A stretch of 64,000 nucleotides of DNA. Origin: Colletes latitarsis (lineage: Eukaryota; Arthropoda; Insecta; Hymenoptera; Colletidae). Position 1 is the first letter of the stretch; the number at the start of each line of letters is the position of its first letter. The stretch is from assembly GCF_051014445.1 (NCBI RefSeq), contig NC_135144.1, positions 7,874,001 to 7,938,000 on the forward strand, in the 5' to 3' direction. Positions 11,821 through 23,910 of this stretch are shown piece by piece. A program made the translations under genes and the position numbers. The notes under the pieces are model-generated. The model was not told where the DNA came from, did not search any database, and saw only the letters and a list, made by a program, of their open reading frames with translations.

Positions 11821-13388
11821 CAGGGTGTTCGGCCAACCCTGGGAAAAATTTTAATGAGGGATTCTAGAGGCCAAAATAAGGCGAAAATCAAGAATACTAA
11901 TTTGTTGATGAAGGCTTCGTTAAACAGTTATTAACGTTTAAAGTTCCGCCCGTACTGAATTTTTTTCTCGAAAGTGCGCAGGATTTCGGGGGTATGTCTA
12001 CTCACCAAAAATAATTGTAATTGACCCCCGCAACCGAAAATAATTTTTCCAGAACGATTTCAAATTTTTTAATTTCGTCTAAAAATTTCACACATTCTCG
12101 AATTTTTTTCTCGAAAGTGGGTAGGATTTCGAGGGTATATCAAATGACCAAAAATGATTGTAATCGACCCTTGCAACTGAAAATAATTTTTACAGAACGA
12201 TTTGAAATTTTTTTTTCGCTGAACAATTTCAGCAGCTACCCCCTGTCGATTTTTCTTAAAACTTCGTTTTTCATTTTTAGTAATTTTATTCGACGCCCTG
12301 TAGAAAAGTTGTTTAATACTTTTTGTAGATACTCATGAGCTCTACTTCAGAAAAAAGTTTCACTGAAATATATTCACTATCGCAGGAGTTATGGCTGTCT
12401 GAAAAGTGGTCCATTTTTATAGGGTTTTTCTTATTTTGCGGGGTCGACGAACGACTTTCCTAATATTTTTAGGATGTCTACATATTCTATATTAAAATAC
12501 GCGTAATTTGCCGTTTGAAACATTAAAATCGTCCAATCCGTTCAGGAGTTATGACATTTTAAAGATTCGCATGAAATTACAGGGAAGCATTTCTGGCCTC
12601 ACATCAAATTTTCGCTAATGAATTTTTTTCTTGAAAGTGGGTAGGATTTCGGGGGTATGTCTATTGACCAAAAGTGATTGCAATTGACTCCTGCAGCTAA
12701 AAATATTTTTTTTTAGAACTATTGGAAATTTTTTAATTTTGTCTAAAAATTTCAGCATCTACTCTCTGTCGATTTTTCTTAAAAATTCGTTTTTCTTTTT
12801 TAATAATTTTGTTTAACGCCCTACAGAAAAATTGTCTAATACTTTTTTGTAGGTACCTATGAGCTCTACTTTAGAAAAAAGTTTCATTGTAATATATTCA
12901 CTATCGTAGAAGTTATGGCTGTTTGAAAATTGGACCATTTTTATGGAGTTTTTCTCATTTTAGGGGGTCAAGGAACAACATTTCGAATATTTTTGCAACT
13001 TCTACATATTCTCCACTAAAACACGTATAGTTTGCATTTTGAAACATTAAAATCGTCCAATTCATTCAGAAGTTATGACGTTTTAAAAATTCACATGAAA
13101 TTTCAGGGAAGCATATCAATGTATGGTCAAACATTACATTTTCGGTAAGGAATTTTTTTCTCAAAACTGAGTAGGATTTCGGGGGTGTGTCTGTTGACCG
13201 AAAATGATTGCAATTGACCCCTGCAACTAAAAATAATTTTTCCAGAACGATTTGAAATTTTTTAATTCAATTTTTTAATAACTTTTTAATGAAGCCTCAA
13301 TCAAGAAATTGATATTCTTGATTGTCGTCTTATTTTGGCCTCTAGAATCTTCCATTAAAATTTTTCCCAGGAGTGGCCGAACACCCTG
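11821..13388 (-). mobile_element. Family A element, complete, two internal units (1568 bp)
   Basis: Both ends are present: CAGGGTGTTCGGCCAACCCT at 11821 and its complement ending GGCCGAACACCCTG at 13388. The flanks are TTAATATA on the left and TATATGC on the right, consistent with a TA or TATA target duplication. Inside lie two divergent copies of the ~668-bp unit in reverse orientation, each with the AGCTCTACTT and CCAATCCGTTCAGGAGTTAT landmarks. No transposase domain is recognisable. Confidence 0.85.
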
Positions 13389-15534
13389 TATATGCAGTTC
13401 CATATATTTCTATAGAAGAAAACAGTAGTTTTAGAAGTAACACAAAGGTTTGAATTCTTAAAGTAGTTTCTTTTTTAAATCAGTGTTTTTGATTATCCTC
13501 AAAATTTCACGATATTATCCCTGTATCATGATTATTAGTTTATCGTCGATAGAACAGTGCCGCGTATACATTTTTACGCGTCGTAATTTAGGTATTATGT
13601 TGCCGATGTGCTTTATTAAAAGCCAACCGTGAGGTATCTTGGAAAGTTTCGCTCAAGTTTATCTCAAATATAACATGGAAGAAATCTGATCGTAAACCGA
13701 CTAGCATCCCTGTACACACATTTACGCGTATATACAATACACATAGGTACAACTTTATGGATACTTTAACCTGAAACCATTTTCTTAAAAGGGATATTAC
13801 ACAAAGCAATCGGAAGATGTTATAAGAGAATCGTAATATCGTTGAAATATGAAGTAGAAATATAAAACTGACGTTACGTAGCTTAATATTGTATCGATTA
13901 ATCTCGAAAAAGTGGGCACGGATATTTCGTTTCGATTTTGCATAGAAATGAAATTTTTAACATAAATAATTCAATAGGTGATGTTTTTATTATAGAAGCT
14001 ATGAAACTTATTTTCTCGTCACATTACATCAATAATGTTTGAAATATGCCTAAAAAGATTACAGCTTGTTCTATGAACTACTGACACTCATATTAAACCA
14101 GCTTTTTTAAAAATGAAAAACGTCTTCGGAAATTAAAACTTGCATCTAGTAGTAGATACGTTTCTACAAAATGAATTACACAAACCTCCAGACGGTACAG
14201 ATTAATTGAATTTTGATATTACGAAGTGCTACCTACATTACGGAATATTTTAATGCAGACTTTTTTTTTTTTAATTTTTACTGTTGCATCAACCCATTAG
14301 GGTAATTAGCAACCACAATGCCTTACAACCGTTAGATGTAAAATTAGGTTAAATTAAATGACAAAATTTATACGCTTAACATAGAAATATAAGGTACGCT
14401 AGACACAGAGATTAAGTTAAATTGAATGAAATAATTATTTTAGCGCCTTCTCGTTTATTTACATGTTTCGTTATATTTGCTGGGATATAAATGAACAAGG
14501 CATTACCGTTGTTTATCTTCGTAGGATATTAAAGATAGAAATAATTGTGTTGATATTCGGGTTATTTTTGACTTTATCGATAATTTACAAGAAAAAAGTT
14601 CAAAATTTATTTTTAATAACTTCTGTTATGTACATTTTTGCTATGAAAGTAATACAGACAGAGATGTAAATTTTACTTTAGATTTATTTTAGATGTTGCT
14701 CATTACAACTCCTTTCTCAAGTTTCATTGCAATTGCTCTAAGCGTTTTCTCGCGATACGATAAAAGGTAACTACATTTTCATTGCACAGATTCATTTCAA
14801 CTGTCACAGCTTGAACATTAGATTCGCCTTGTATTTGAACTTTGCATTTTTAGACTGTCGTATACAAGGTGTGGTCCTATTAATCATGGTACAATCGGAT
14901 AGATATAGAATTTTTTTTCATTCAAAAATTCATGGAATTCGTCTGCACTCGTATTTAAAATATACTCTGGAAAAGTGGGTAAAATTCTTATCTAGATAAA
15001 AATTTCCAATAACGAATAAAAGCTTATTGTCCATTCGTTGCTCGTTAATTGAAAATAAAAATTTCAATTACAGAATTATATATTTTACAGTGAACGAATA
15101 AAAATTTAATTGTTCCATCGAATAAAGGCCACGAATAAATTCCTATACGTTCAATTACTAAGTTTATAGAGTAACTACCTCGTTGTATTTGACGAATCTA
15201 GTTGGTCAGGATACGAACATTTCAAATTTAAGCGATTCCTTTTCCACATGCAAAAAGAAAACACAATCGAGTTCGAAACGAGTACAAACTTAGAGATCTA
15301 TCATTACTATAATTGCCAAGCATAATCCAACGTCATTAATCTAAATTGGGGGCACCTTAATGATGAGGGTGCATTCGCTAAATACCACGCTGCGCTAACG
15401 ATCGATTTCTTAATTCGGGATTCAACGAAACATGAATACTTTCCGTGAGTGTTCACACTTTTCTGAGACCATTAGGTTCCGTGTTCGTTTCTAATTATTA
15501 AATGAATTGTCAGAAAGTTTATGGTCGACTTCTA
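13389..15534. other. Intergenic/intronic, no gene seen
   Basis: AT-rich. Small open frames at 14463-14669 and 14811-14999 are not recognisable. The part at ~15180-15480 is somewhat GC-richer and unique-looking. Confidence 0.45.
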
Positions 15535-16235
15535 TACGGGATACACGGTCACCCCTGGGGAAAATATTAACGGGAGATTCTAGAGGTCAAAATAAAACGA
15601 AAATCAAGAATATTAATTTCTTGATTGAGGCTTCATTAAAAAGTTATTAAAAAATTAAATCAGAAAATTTCAAATCATTCTGAAAAAATTATTTTCGGTT
15701 GCGGGGCACAATTACAATCATTTTTGGTCAATAGACATACCCCTGAAATTTTAAGCACTTTCGAGAAAAAAATTCGTGTAGGTACTGAAATTTTTAGACG
15801 AAATTAAAAAATTTCAAATCATTAAAAAAAAAAAATTTTTAGTTGCAGGGGTTAATTACAATCATTTTTGGTCAATAGATATACCCCTGAAATTCTAGGC
15901 ACTTTCGAGAAAAAAATTTATTACCGAAAATGTAATGTCTGACCATACATTGATATGATTCCCTGAAATTTCATGCGTATGTTTAAAACATCATAACTTC
16001 TGAACGGTTTGGACGATTTTAATTTTTCAAAATGCAATCAACGCGTATTTTGGTATAGAATATATAGACATTCTAACAATATTGAAAAAGTTGTTCCTTG
16101 ACCCTGTAAAGTGAGAAAAACCCCATAAAACTGGTCCAATTTTCAAACTGTCATAACTCCTACAATAGTGAATACATTTCAATGAAATTTGTTTCTGAAG
16201 TAGAGCTCGGGGATATCTACAGAAAATTAAATCAG
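15535..16235 (+). mobile_element. Family A element, 3'-truncated and degenerate
   Basis: Starts with a decayed left end (ACGGGATACACGGTCACCCC), then TTCTAGAGGTCAAAATAAAA and the internal unit in forward orientation. Homology ends at about 16235, within or just after the GTAGAGCTC block, so the right TIR is missing. Confidence 0.75.
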
Positions 16236-17878
16236 AAAATTTTATCAAGATATAAAGATCACTTTCGAAAAAATTCAATAACTAACATTTCTGGTAATCT
16301 AATTATTTCGTAAAATTGTACAATTATTTCAAACGTGGAGCATAAAGATTATTATTTGAAAAAAGCAACAAGTAACAAGTAAAAAGTAACAAAGCAAAAT
16401 ATGATGCATGGAGTACTTTTTTACAAATTTATTTTACAGATTTCGTACACAAGCACTCATTGAAATGAACAAAAAAGTTTCCGAGTCATAAATTAACCAT
16501 AATTTTAAACCCAGGTTATAAAATGTAACAGGCACGAGAAAATTGAGATAATTTTTTATGATTAAACTTTATTGTGGGTCCTCTTCAGAAGTTTATTAAA
16601 TTTAAACTTCAACTTATATGATAAAATTTTACGTGATATGAATAAAATAAATTTTAAAACATAAAAAGAAAAAATTGTTATAATTTCTTTGCATCTATGA
16701 AACTATTAAAAGCTATGTTTGTTATATCAAAATCTATGATTTATTTATCGTATAGTTCGTATTATTTATTTTGGTTTAATATAATAACAACTAATATTAT
16801 GGATTGAGAACTGATCAGTCACCAAAAATAGGACAATTGCGTGTCATAGCTGGAAACCGATCGATTGGATTTATGAGATTAACATTTTTCAGTTTATTTA
16901 TACTTCGTATTTTGTTGAAATAATTTTGACGGGACCTTTTATATTTATAAGATAATCTGCTAGAGTTTTTGTTATGCTTTCCAGGGCCAACCAATTTCTT
17001 TACTGATGAATAATATATCAGTACAATATATCTTTATATTTATAACAATTGACATGTATACGATTGTTATTTACTACACAATATAAAAATATATGTTACC
17101 AATATATTCAAAATTGCATTTATTTGCAGAGTACGCATATTTCAACGAGAGCAGATTGAAACATTTATACTATGCAGCAGGAATCTGCAAGAGAGAAATT
17201 TTCAAAAATATAAACTAAATTTGCTTCCAAATGGAAATATTAAAAAATAAGTGCTCGAGTAATGAAATTGGATTCATATGATCTGCAAAATGTTTGTTGA
17301 GCTTTTACATATAATGGTGGATCCTGCAGTTCTGTATTTATTTTCTCCTATATTTTGTTTGTTTTAACGAGGAACGCCATTTTTATGCATAAAAATATCG
17401 ATGGATTTTTGTGATTCCATGGCGAACAAATGTTATATAAAATCTACTGCAAATATAAGTAAAAATTTATGAGGAATGAAATTTATTTAACTTTTACCGT
17501 AGATATTTTTATGCTCGGTTTTTAGCAAATAAATGGAGAAAAGGAGGACAAATTTTTTCGTTACCCATACGATAACACAAAAAGGATTTCTCTTGGAACA
17601 AAAATTTTTTACAAAGGACAATTGTGGAAAAACGAATCTTTACCAGCTAATTTATTTTATTCCCTTTATCGCATGAGCAATTTATATTTATGTAGAAGCT
17701 CATATGCAAATCTCTGCATTTCTTTGAAACAAAATTCATAATATATTTCAGAAGCATTCAATATACATATATTTTACTATTATCTCTTTTTGAGGTTCGT
17801 TAAAAACTAAGTTCTATAAGAGAAATGATTCCTTCTGGAGTTTCATGTTTCTTCATCATATTTCTTGAGAAATATATA
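16236..17878. other. Intergenic/intronic, no gene seen
   Basis: Strongly AT-rich sequence with no open frame of note and no repeat I could assign. Confidence 0.5.
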
Positions 17879-18773
17879 CAGGGTGTTTGGCCACCCCTGG
17901 GAAATATTTTAATGGGAGATTCTAGAGGCCAAAATAAGACGAAAATCAAGACTACCAATTTCTTGATGCAGGCTTCGTTAAAAAGTTATTAACAATTAAA
18001 TTAAAAAATTTCAAATCGTTTTGGAAAAATTATTTTCGGTTGCGGGGGTCAATTGCAAGCATTTTCAGTCAACAGACATATCCTCAAAATCCTACTCAGT
18101 TTCGAGAAAAAAATTTCTTACCGAAAATATAATTTCTGGCCAGAAATGTCTGCCCGAATTTTCATGCGAATCTTTAAAACGTCATAACTTTTGAATGGAT
18201 TGGACGATTCTAATGTTTAAAAAAGCAAACTACGCGTATTTTGGTGGAGAATATGTACAAATTGCAAAAATATTCGAAAAGTTGGTCCTTGACCCCGCAA
18301 AATGAAAAAAACCCCATAAAAATGGTTCAATTTTCAAACAGTCATAACTCCTACAATTGTGAATATATTTCAATGAAACTTTTTTCTGAAGTAGAGCTCA
18401 TGGGCACCTACAAAAAAGTATTAGACAACTTTTCTATAGGACGTCAAACAAAATTACTAAAAATGAAAAAGGAATTTTTAAGAGAAATCGACAGGGTGTA
18501 GCTGCTGAAATTGTTCAGCGAAAAAAAAAATTTCAAATCGTTCTGGAAAAATTATTTTCGGTTGCAGGGGTCAATTGTAATCATTTTTGGTGAATAGACA
18601 TAACCCCGAAATCCTACCCACTTTCGAGAAAAAATTCAGTATTGGCGGAACTTTAAACGTTAATAACTTCTTAACGAAACCACCATCAACAAATTGGTAT
18701 TCTTGATTTTCGTCTTATTTTGGCTTCTAGAATCTTTCATTTAAATTTTTCCCAGGGGTGGCCGAACACCCTG
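17879..18773 (+). mobile_element. Family A element, complete, single internal unit (895 bp)
   Basis: A good reference copy. The left end is CAGGGTGTTTGGCCACCCCT (17879) and the right end is GGGGTGGCCGAACACCCTG (18773). Left flank AATATATA, right flank TATATGAT. Each TIR is at least 85 bp, running through TTCTAGAGGCCAAAATAAGA and CAAGAATACCAATTT-type sequence to AAAAAGTTATTAA. The unit between them has an open frame (18241-18501, 86 codons) containing VELMGTYKKVLDNF, which recurs in other copies. It is no known transposase, so the element looks non-autonomous. Confidence 0.85.
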
Positions 18774-19337
18774 TATATGATATAGCGCACAGTTTTCTGT
18801 TGCATCACAAACAGATATTCTTTGTATCGTGATCTCATTACAAGTAATTTTCATGTATTTTTCTTTCAAATAAGAATTCAGTTGCAATTTTTTTTGTAGA
18901 ATTCAATTGCAATTTTTTTTGTAGAAGAATTTATCACATAATTAAATAAAAATACATTAATGTTGAGGTTCACAACACTCAGGTTTATGATTATGACATC
19001 TGTTTGCAATTAGTTAGATGAGGTACATTCTTTATTATTGTCAACGTTGAATAAATAACAGAAATTATTATTCTAAAATAATTATCGAACGGTTGTTTTA
19101 AATCGATGCCAGAAATGTTAACTTCTGATTCTGAAAGTATCGTAGCGGTCATTTCGATACTTTTTTAAGTACAGTCATTTTCATAATTATTTATCATTTA
19201 TTACATTTTATTATTTCTGCCAATAAATGATCGAAACAGAATCCATTATGTAACTTGCATACAATTATTACATGCATGGATCAACAAATCGCAGAATCAT
19301 AACATTCCATTGTTCTCACGAATTTCGTTTACCGTAT
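18774..19337. repeat. AT-rich spacer with a small tandem repeat
   Basis: About 18871-18926 contains two adjacent copies of a ~28-bp motif (GAATTCAGTTGCAATTTTTT and GAATTCAATTGCAATTTTTT). Otherwise there is nothing recognisable. Confidence 0.5.
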
Positions 19338-19652
19338 TATTACCTTAATTAAATTATAGAATTATTTTACTAATTGTTAGTGGCTTTACACGATTTGTAA
19401 ACTCACAATTTTATTATGATGATAATAAAACTGTGATTTTTTGGAAGTATTCAAAGTCATAATGAATTTAAATATTTGTTAGAATTACATTTATTATTAC
19501 CTTAATTAAATTATAGAATTAATGTAGTAATTGTTAGTGGCTTTACACGATTTGTAAACTTACAATTTTATTATGATGATAATAAAACTGTGATTTTTTG
19601 GAAGTATTCAAAGTCATAAAGAATTTAAATATTTGTTAGAATTACATTTATT
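19338..19652 (+). repeat. 157-bp direct tandem duplication
   Basis: Copy one begins at about 19338 and copy two at about 19495, both starting at TATTACCTTAATTAAATTAT and ending at TTAGAATTACATTTATT. Only a handful of substitutions separate them, so the duplication is recent. Confidence 0.85.
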
Positions 19653-19945
19653 TTTAATGCTGTTAACATTAAGCAACATTGTCTTATTTTAATCAAAAAG
19701 GATTGATATTCTTGGAAAAACTGTTTTCTGAATTTCGTACATTCATGACATAAAAATAATAAATAAATTTTTATTTTAATAATTTTAATTCAAATCTTTT
19801 AAGAAAGTCACAATCAGTTTCCATAAAGAATCGTTAGTAAAATAGAAGTTTAAAAAATTCGATGATTAGTGATTGTAATACGATTTATTATACTTAAGAA
19901 GTCATACCACTTTGATGAGCCCAAAACGAGCAGCATTTTAAGAAT

Positions 19946-20162
19946 TTTTTATAGAAAAAGTGTCTGTTCAGCCAAGATGATTTGTTTACCATGTATAAAT
20001 CATTGCTTGCACTTTTGGAAACAATGATTTTAAAAATATCTATAAATTTATTTTTAACGGAGAAAATGGCGTTATTCCGAGCCACGTAGCGGTGTGCACG
20101 GTACGCTTCAATTCACAAACCGTTACCTGGTTTTGAAATCTTAAATGACAACAAAATTATTG
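19946..20162. repeat. Unclassified dispersed repeat, copy 1
   Basis: Shares its length with 28635-28839: TTTATAGAAAA at the start, AACGGAGAAAATGGC and ATTCCGA..CACGTAGC in the middle, GTTACCTGGTTTTGAAATCT and ACAAAATTATTG at the end. No TIRs were identified. Confidence 0.65.
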
Positions 20163-21286
20163 TAGAAGTGTCAGAAAACTAATTCGAGGGGTTGAAGAAA
20201 GTGGCTGAACTTCTGTTATACGAAATACCCGATTATATGAACTTATCTGTCCCTCTTTCGATTTATACGTATAAATGGGGTTCCACTGTATAAAATTTCA
20301 GTTGAATCTTTGACTCTGAAGGTCTTGCACCCCCCTTCTAGGGGAGATAGTCCTATCGCCTCCACGTGCATTTGTTTAGAAGTCACGACTTGTTTCAGTG
20401 GACAGGACACAGTTTTATTCCAAAATCGATTTCCACGTGGATAGCCATTCGTTGTTAGACGATTAATATTTAGATATCGAGACAGGGAAAAGGAAGAAAT
20501 CCGAGGGGAAAGAAATTGCGATGTTCCACGAAGGGCAAGGGACGTACTACTTGGCGCCGTTCACGAGTCGGGTTGCAACGACAATGTAAACACAGACCGC
20601 CGTTGGCTCGACTTACAGAGACGTCCATGTATACCTGACTCAGTAGTTGTGTATTAAAAATGAACGAGTGTCTGTGAGACAAGATGGTGCGCCCATGAGT
20701 AGACGACGTTTTCTGTAGGTCTTGTTTAGCCGCAGGCATCACGAAGGCGCTAGTATTTCGTACTGCTGTACTTTCAGGATTTTTATTCCGAAAACCTTAC
20801 AATGCATAACATGTGCATCGACACTATCTATGCAGGTGCTTATCGGTTATAAAATCAAATGCATAAGGGAGGCTAGTATATTAAATGAAATTAAGGCTGG
20901 GGTCAGTCGCTTTAATTTTTTTTTAAGAACAACGGCAAAAGCAGTAGCGAGGAATGTAGTACAGTAAGTGCAATAGGAGAATTTATAACAATTTTGACCA
21001 CGTTGTTGTAGAATTTTATTGGTATTTTACGTGTGTAGTTTGGAAAAAGTTCGCGGCTTGAAAACGGAAATATATTGTGGTTACACCTTCTCGTACTCGC
21101 CACCAGGGGACTGCGTTCTCGCAAGCGCTCGATCGACCTTCCGTTCCTACAGTTAATCTCATAAGTATTCGTACCTTTATTGCTTGTGGGAGAAATTCGT
21201 TGAAATCAAACGATGCATGTAAGATTTTGCAATAAAGTTTTTGCTATAAATGAACACACGTATAAAGTTTATTTATAACAAAAATA
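20163..21286. other. GC-richer unique region, no recognised gene
   Basis: About 20300-20720 is GC-richer (CCCCCTTCTAGGGG, GTTCCACGAAGGGCAAGG). A 90-codon minus frame at 20470-20742 is cysteine- and arginine-rich but matches no family I know. About 20720-21180 carries two more short frames, also not convincing. Confidence 0.4.
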
Positions 21287-21602
21287 TTAGGTTGGGGAAA
21301 AAGAAATCCATTATTTTTCACTTAGATGGCTGTAATAATAATATCTCGTAATGTATTGACCAAACAAATTGAAACTTGTGGTCGTTGAAAAAGTAACATT
21401 CCGTATAAAAAAAAATTTTTTAACAGTTTATTGGTTGGTCGTTTCAATTGTGAGTTACATGGTGTAAAAGATAGAAGCTAACAAAGAGAAAATACGGTAT
21501 ATTTTACAGTTTTGCTTTGATGAAGGTGAAATTGAGAAAGGCAAGCCAGAAGGCTGCAATTGTGAATGGTGTTTATGGTCCCGATAGTGTCACAGCCAAT
21601 GT
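21287..21602 (+). pseudogene. Mariner transposon 5' end with transposase N-terminus
   Basis: The element starts TTAGGTTGGGGAAAAAGAAA directly after a TA, the typical mariner TIR and target. The transposase begins near 21480. One frame reads NKEKIRYILQFCFDEGE, and a frameshift then gives SQKAAIVNGVYGPDSVTAN, the well-conserved start of the helix-turn-helix DNA-binding domain of mariner transposases. It stops abruptly at about 21602, where family A sequence (TCATGGATACCTACAAAAAA) follows. The whole catalytic DD34D domain and right TIR are missing, so this copy is dead. Confidence 0.85.
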
Positions 21603-21609
21603 CGAAAAT

Positions 21610-22648
21610 GTCATGGATACCTACAAAAAAGTACTAAACAAAATTTCCGTAGGACATCAAACAAAATTAAAAATGAAAAACTTTTTAAGAAAAATCGACA
21701 GGGGGTAAATGCTGAAATTTTTCGGCGAAATTGAAAAATTTCAAATCGTTCTGGAAAAATTATGTTCGGTTGCAAGGGTCAATTACGATCATTCTTCGTC
21801 AATAGACGTACTCCCGAAATCCTACCCAGTTTTGAGAAAAAAATTCGTTACCGAAAATATAATGTCTGATCATGAATGAATGATTTCCCTGAAACTTCAT
21901 GTGTTTAAAATCATTCTGAAAAAATTATTTTTGGTCGCAGGGGTCAATTACAATCATTTTTGGTGAATAGACACACCCTCGAAATCCTACGCATTTGCGA
22001 GGAAAAAATTCCTAAACGAAAATAAAATGTATGGCCAGAAATGTACACTGGAAATTTCATGCGAATCTTTAAAACATCATAACTTATGAACGGTTTGGAC
22101 GATTTTAATGTTTCAAAATTCAATCAACGCGTATTTTGGTGTAGAATATATAGAAATTCTAACAATATTGAAAAAGTTGTTCCTTGACCCCGTAAAGTCA
22201 GAAAAACTTCATAAAACTGGTCCAATTTTTAAACTGTCATAACTCCTATAATAGTGATCGTATTTCATTAAAATTTAGCATGGAAGTAGAGCTCATGGAC
22301 ACCTACAAAAAAGTATTATACAACTTTTTCGTTCAGCGTCAATCAAATTAGTTACACATGAGAAACGAATTTTTAAGGAAAATTGACAGGGGGTAGGTGC
22401 CCAGATTTTTCGGAAAAAAAATAATCAAATCGTTCTAAAAAAATTAGTTTTGGTTTAAGGGATAAATTAGAATCATTTTTTGTCAATAGACATACTCTCG
22501 AAATCCTACCCACTTTCGAGAAAAAAATTCAGTACGGGTGGAATTTTAAACATTAATAATTTTTTAACAAAGCCTCCAGCAACAAATTCGTATTTTTTAT
22601 TTTCGGCCTATTTTGTCCTCTAGAATCTCCCATTACAATTTTTCCCAG
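21610..22648 (+). mobile_element. Family A element, 5'-truncated
   Basis: Begins inside the GAGCTCATGGA block, runs through about one and a half internal units, then GGTGGAATTTTAAACATTAA and the right TIR as far as TTTTTCCCAG (22648). The last ~20 bp of the TIR (GGTGGCCGAACACCCTG) are absent. The abrupt left junction disrupts a mariner. Confidence 0.8.
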
Positions 22649-23910
22649 TCAGCGAGTTTTTCGAAAACTATTCTAATTAAAAAAAAATGCGAGAGGGAAA
22701 TGGTTTACAGTTGCTTATGACCAATAGGACAGTGTATATTAATCTTACATGTTTACATTACTTTTCGAGAAATGAAGGCGTCTCTCAATTATTTAAATGG
22801 AATTCAATATATTTTTTATGTTATCTGAAAACGTTTGTCAAGACGAATGATAGAAATAAAGAATGAAATTAGGGAAATATCATTATTATTATGTTCGTAT
22901 ATAAAGGACAATTACTCGTGTTTAGTAAATATATGTGAATTCTAACTGTTCATTCATGGTATTCCAATAGATAATAACGGACGTGACTAATTTATGGCTA
23001 ATGATATACGATAACATACACCGTGTTCGCATGAGACAATAGTTTCAAATTTAATTCGAAAGCATCGAAGGATTTATCATTGCAATAAATGGACAAATAA
23101 GAGTATCGAAGTAGTTGGAATTTTAACAATTAAAAGTCTAGTTTTATAAAATATAAACGTATGAATTCATTTTTCCAGAAAGATACGATGAACTTTACTT
23201 TTTCGTGGTAATTTAGAGTTGGATAGTATGTATTATTTCTGTAATTAATTAATATCAGTAAACATGCTAACCATTGACAATTAATCCGTAATTATGAGCT
23301 ACATTTGCAATATGAATTTATAAAAATGTAATTGATTACTTTATTTTTCACTTACTTCCTTTTAGTTTCTTTAATATATTCATTCAATCATACTTAGAAG
23401 TATGGTTATTTTGTGAGTAATAATTAAATAATCAGTATTATTTCTTAATTGTATTTTCTAATAATTTAGTACTCATAATTATTAATCATAGTCTTGAGTT
23501 TACAGTGATTATAATGATTAAATAACATTTTTTTCAATACTGTTGCGAATTTAACAAACAAACCTGAATTCTGAGTACAAAAGTGTTACAAATATTGATT
23601 TCAAGAATTCGTAGCCTTTTATTAACCGACTGTACGACAGGTAGGATGTCGATACATCACGATATTTATAATGTCTGAAGGTGAAAGTAGGAAACGGAAG
23701 AAATATGACGGATGTAGCTCAACCACTACTTATTCTAATTTAGTACTGTAATAGAATATTTAACAGGTTTTTACGGATATATAAAGAACCTTAAGATTTC
23801 GCATGACGTTGAACACGATGAGAAAATTTTATTGACTGTACAAAAATGCTTTCTATCTCACGTTTTCACTCTAGGAGCGAAAATACGTTTATGGTGCACT
23901 ACAAGCAAAA
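22649..23910. other. Intergenic/intronic, no gene seen
   Basis: AT-rich unique sequence with no supported features. Confidence 0.5.
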
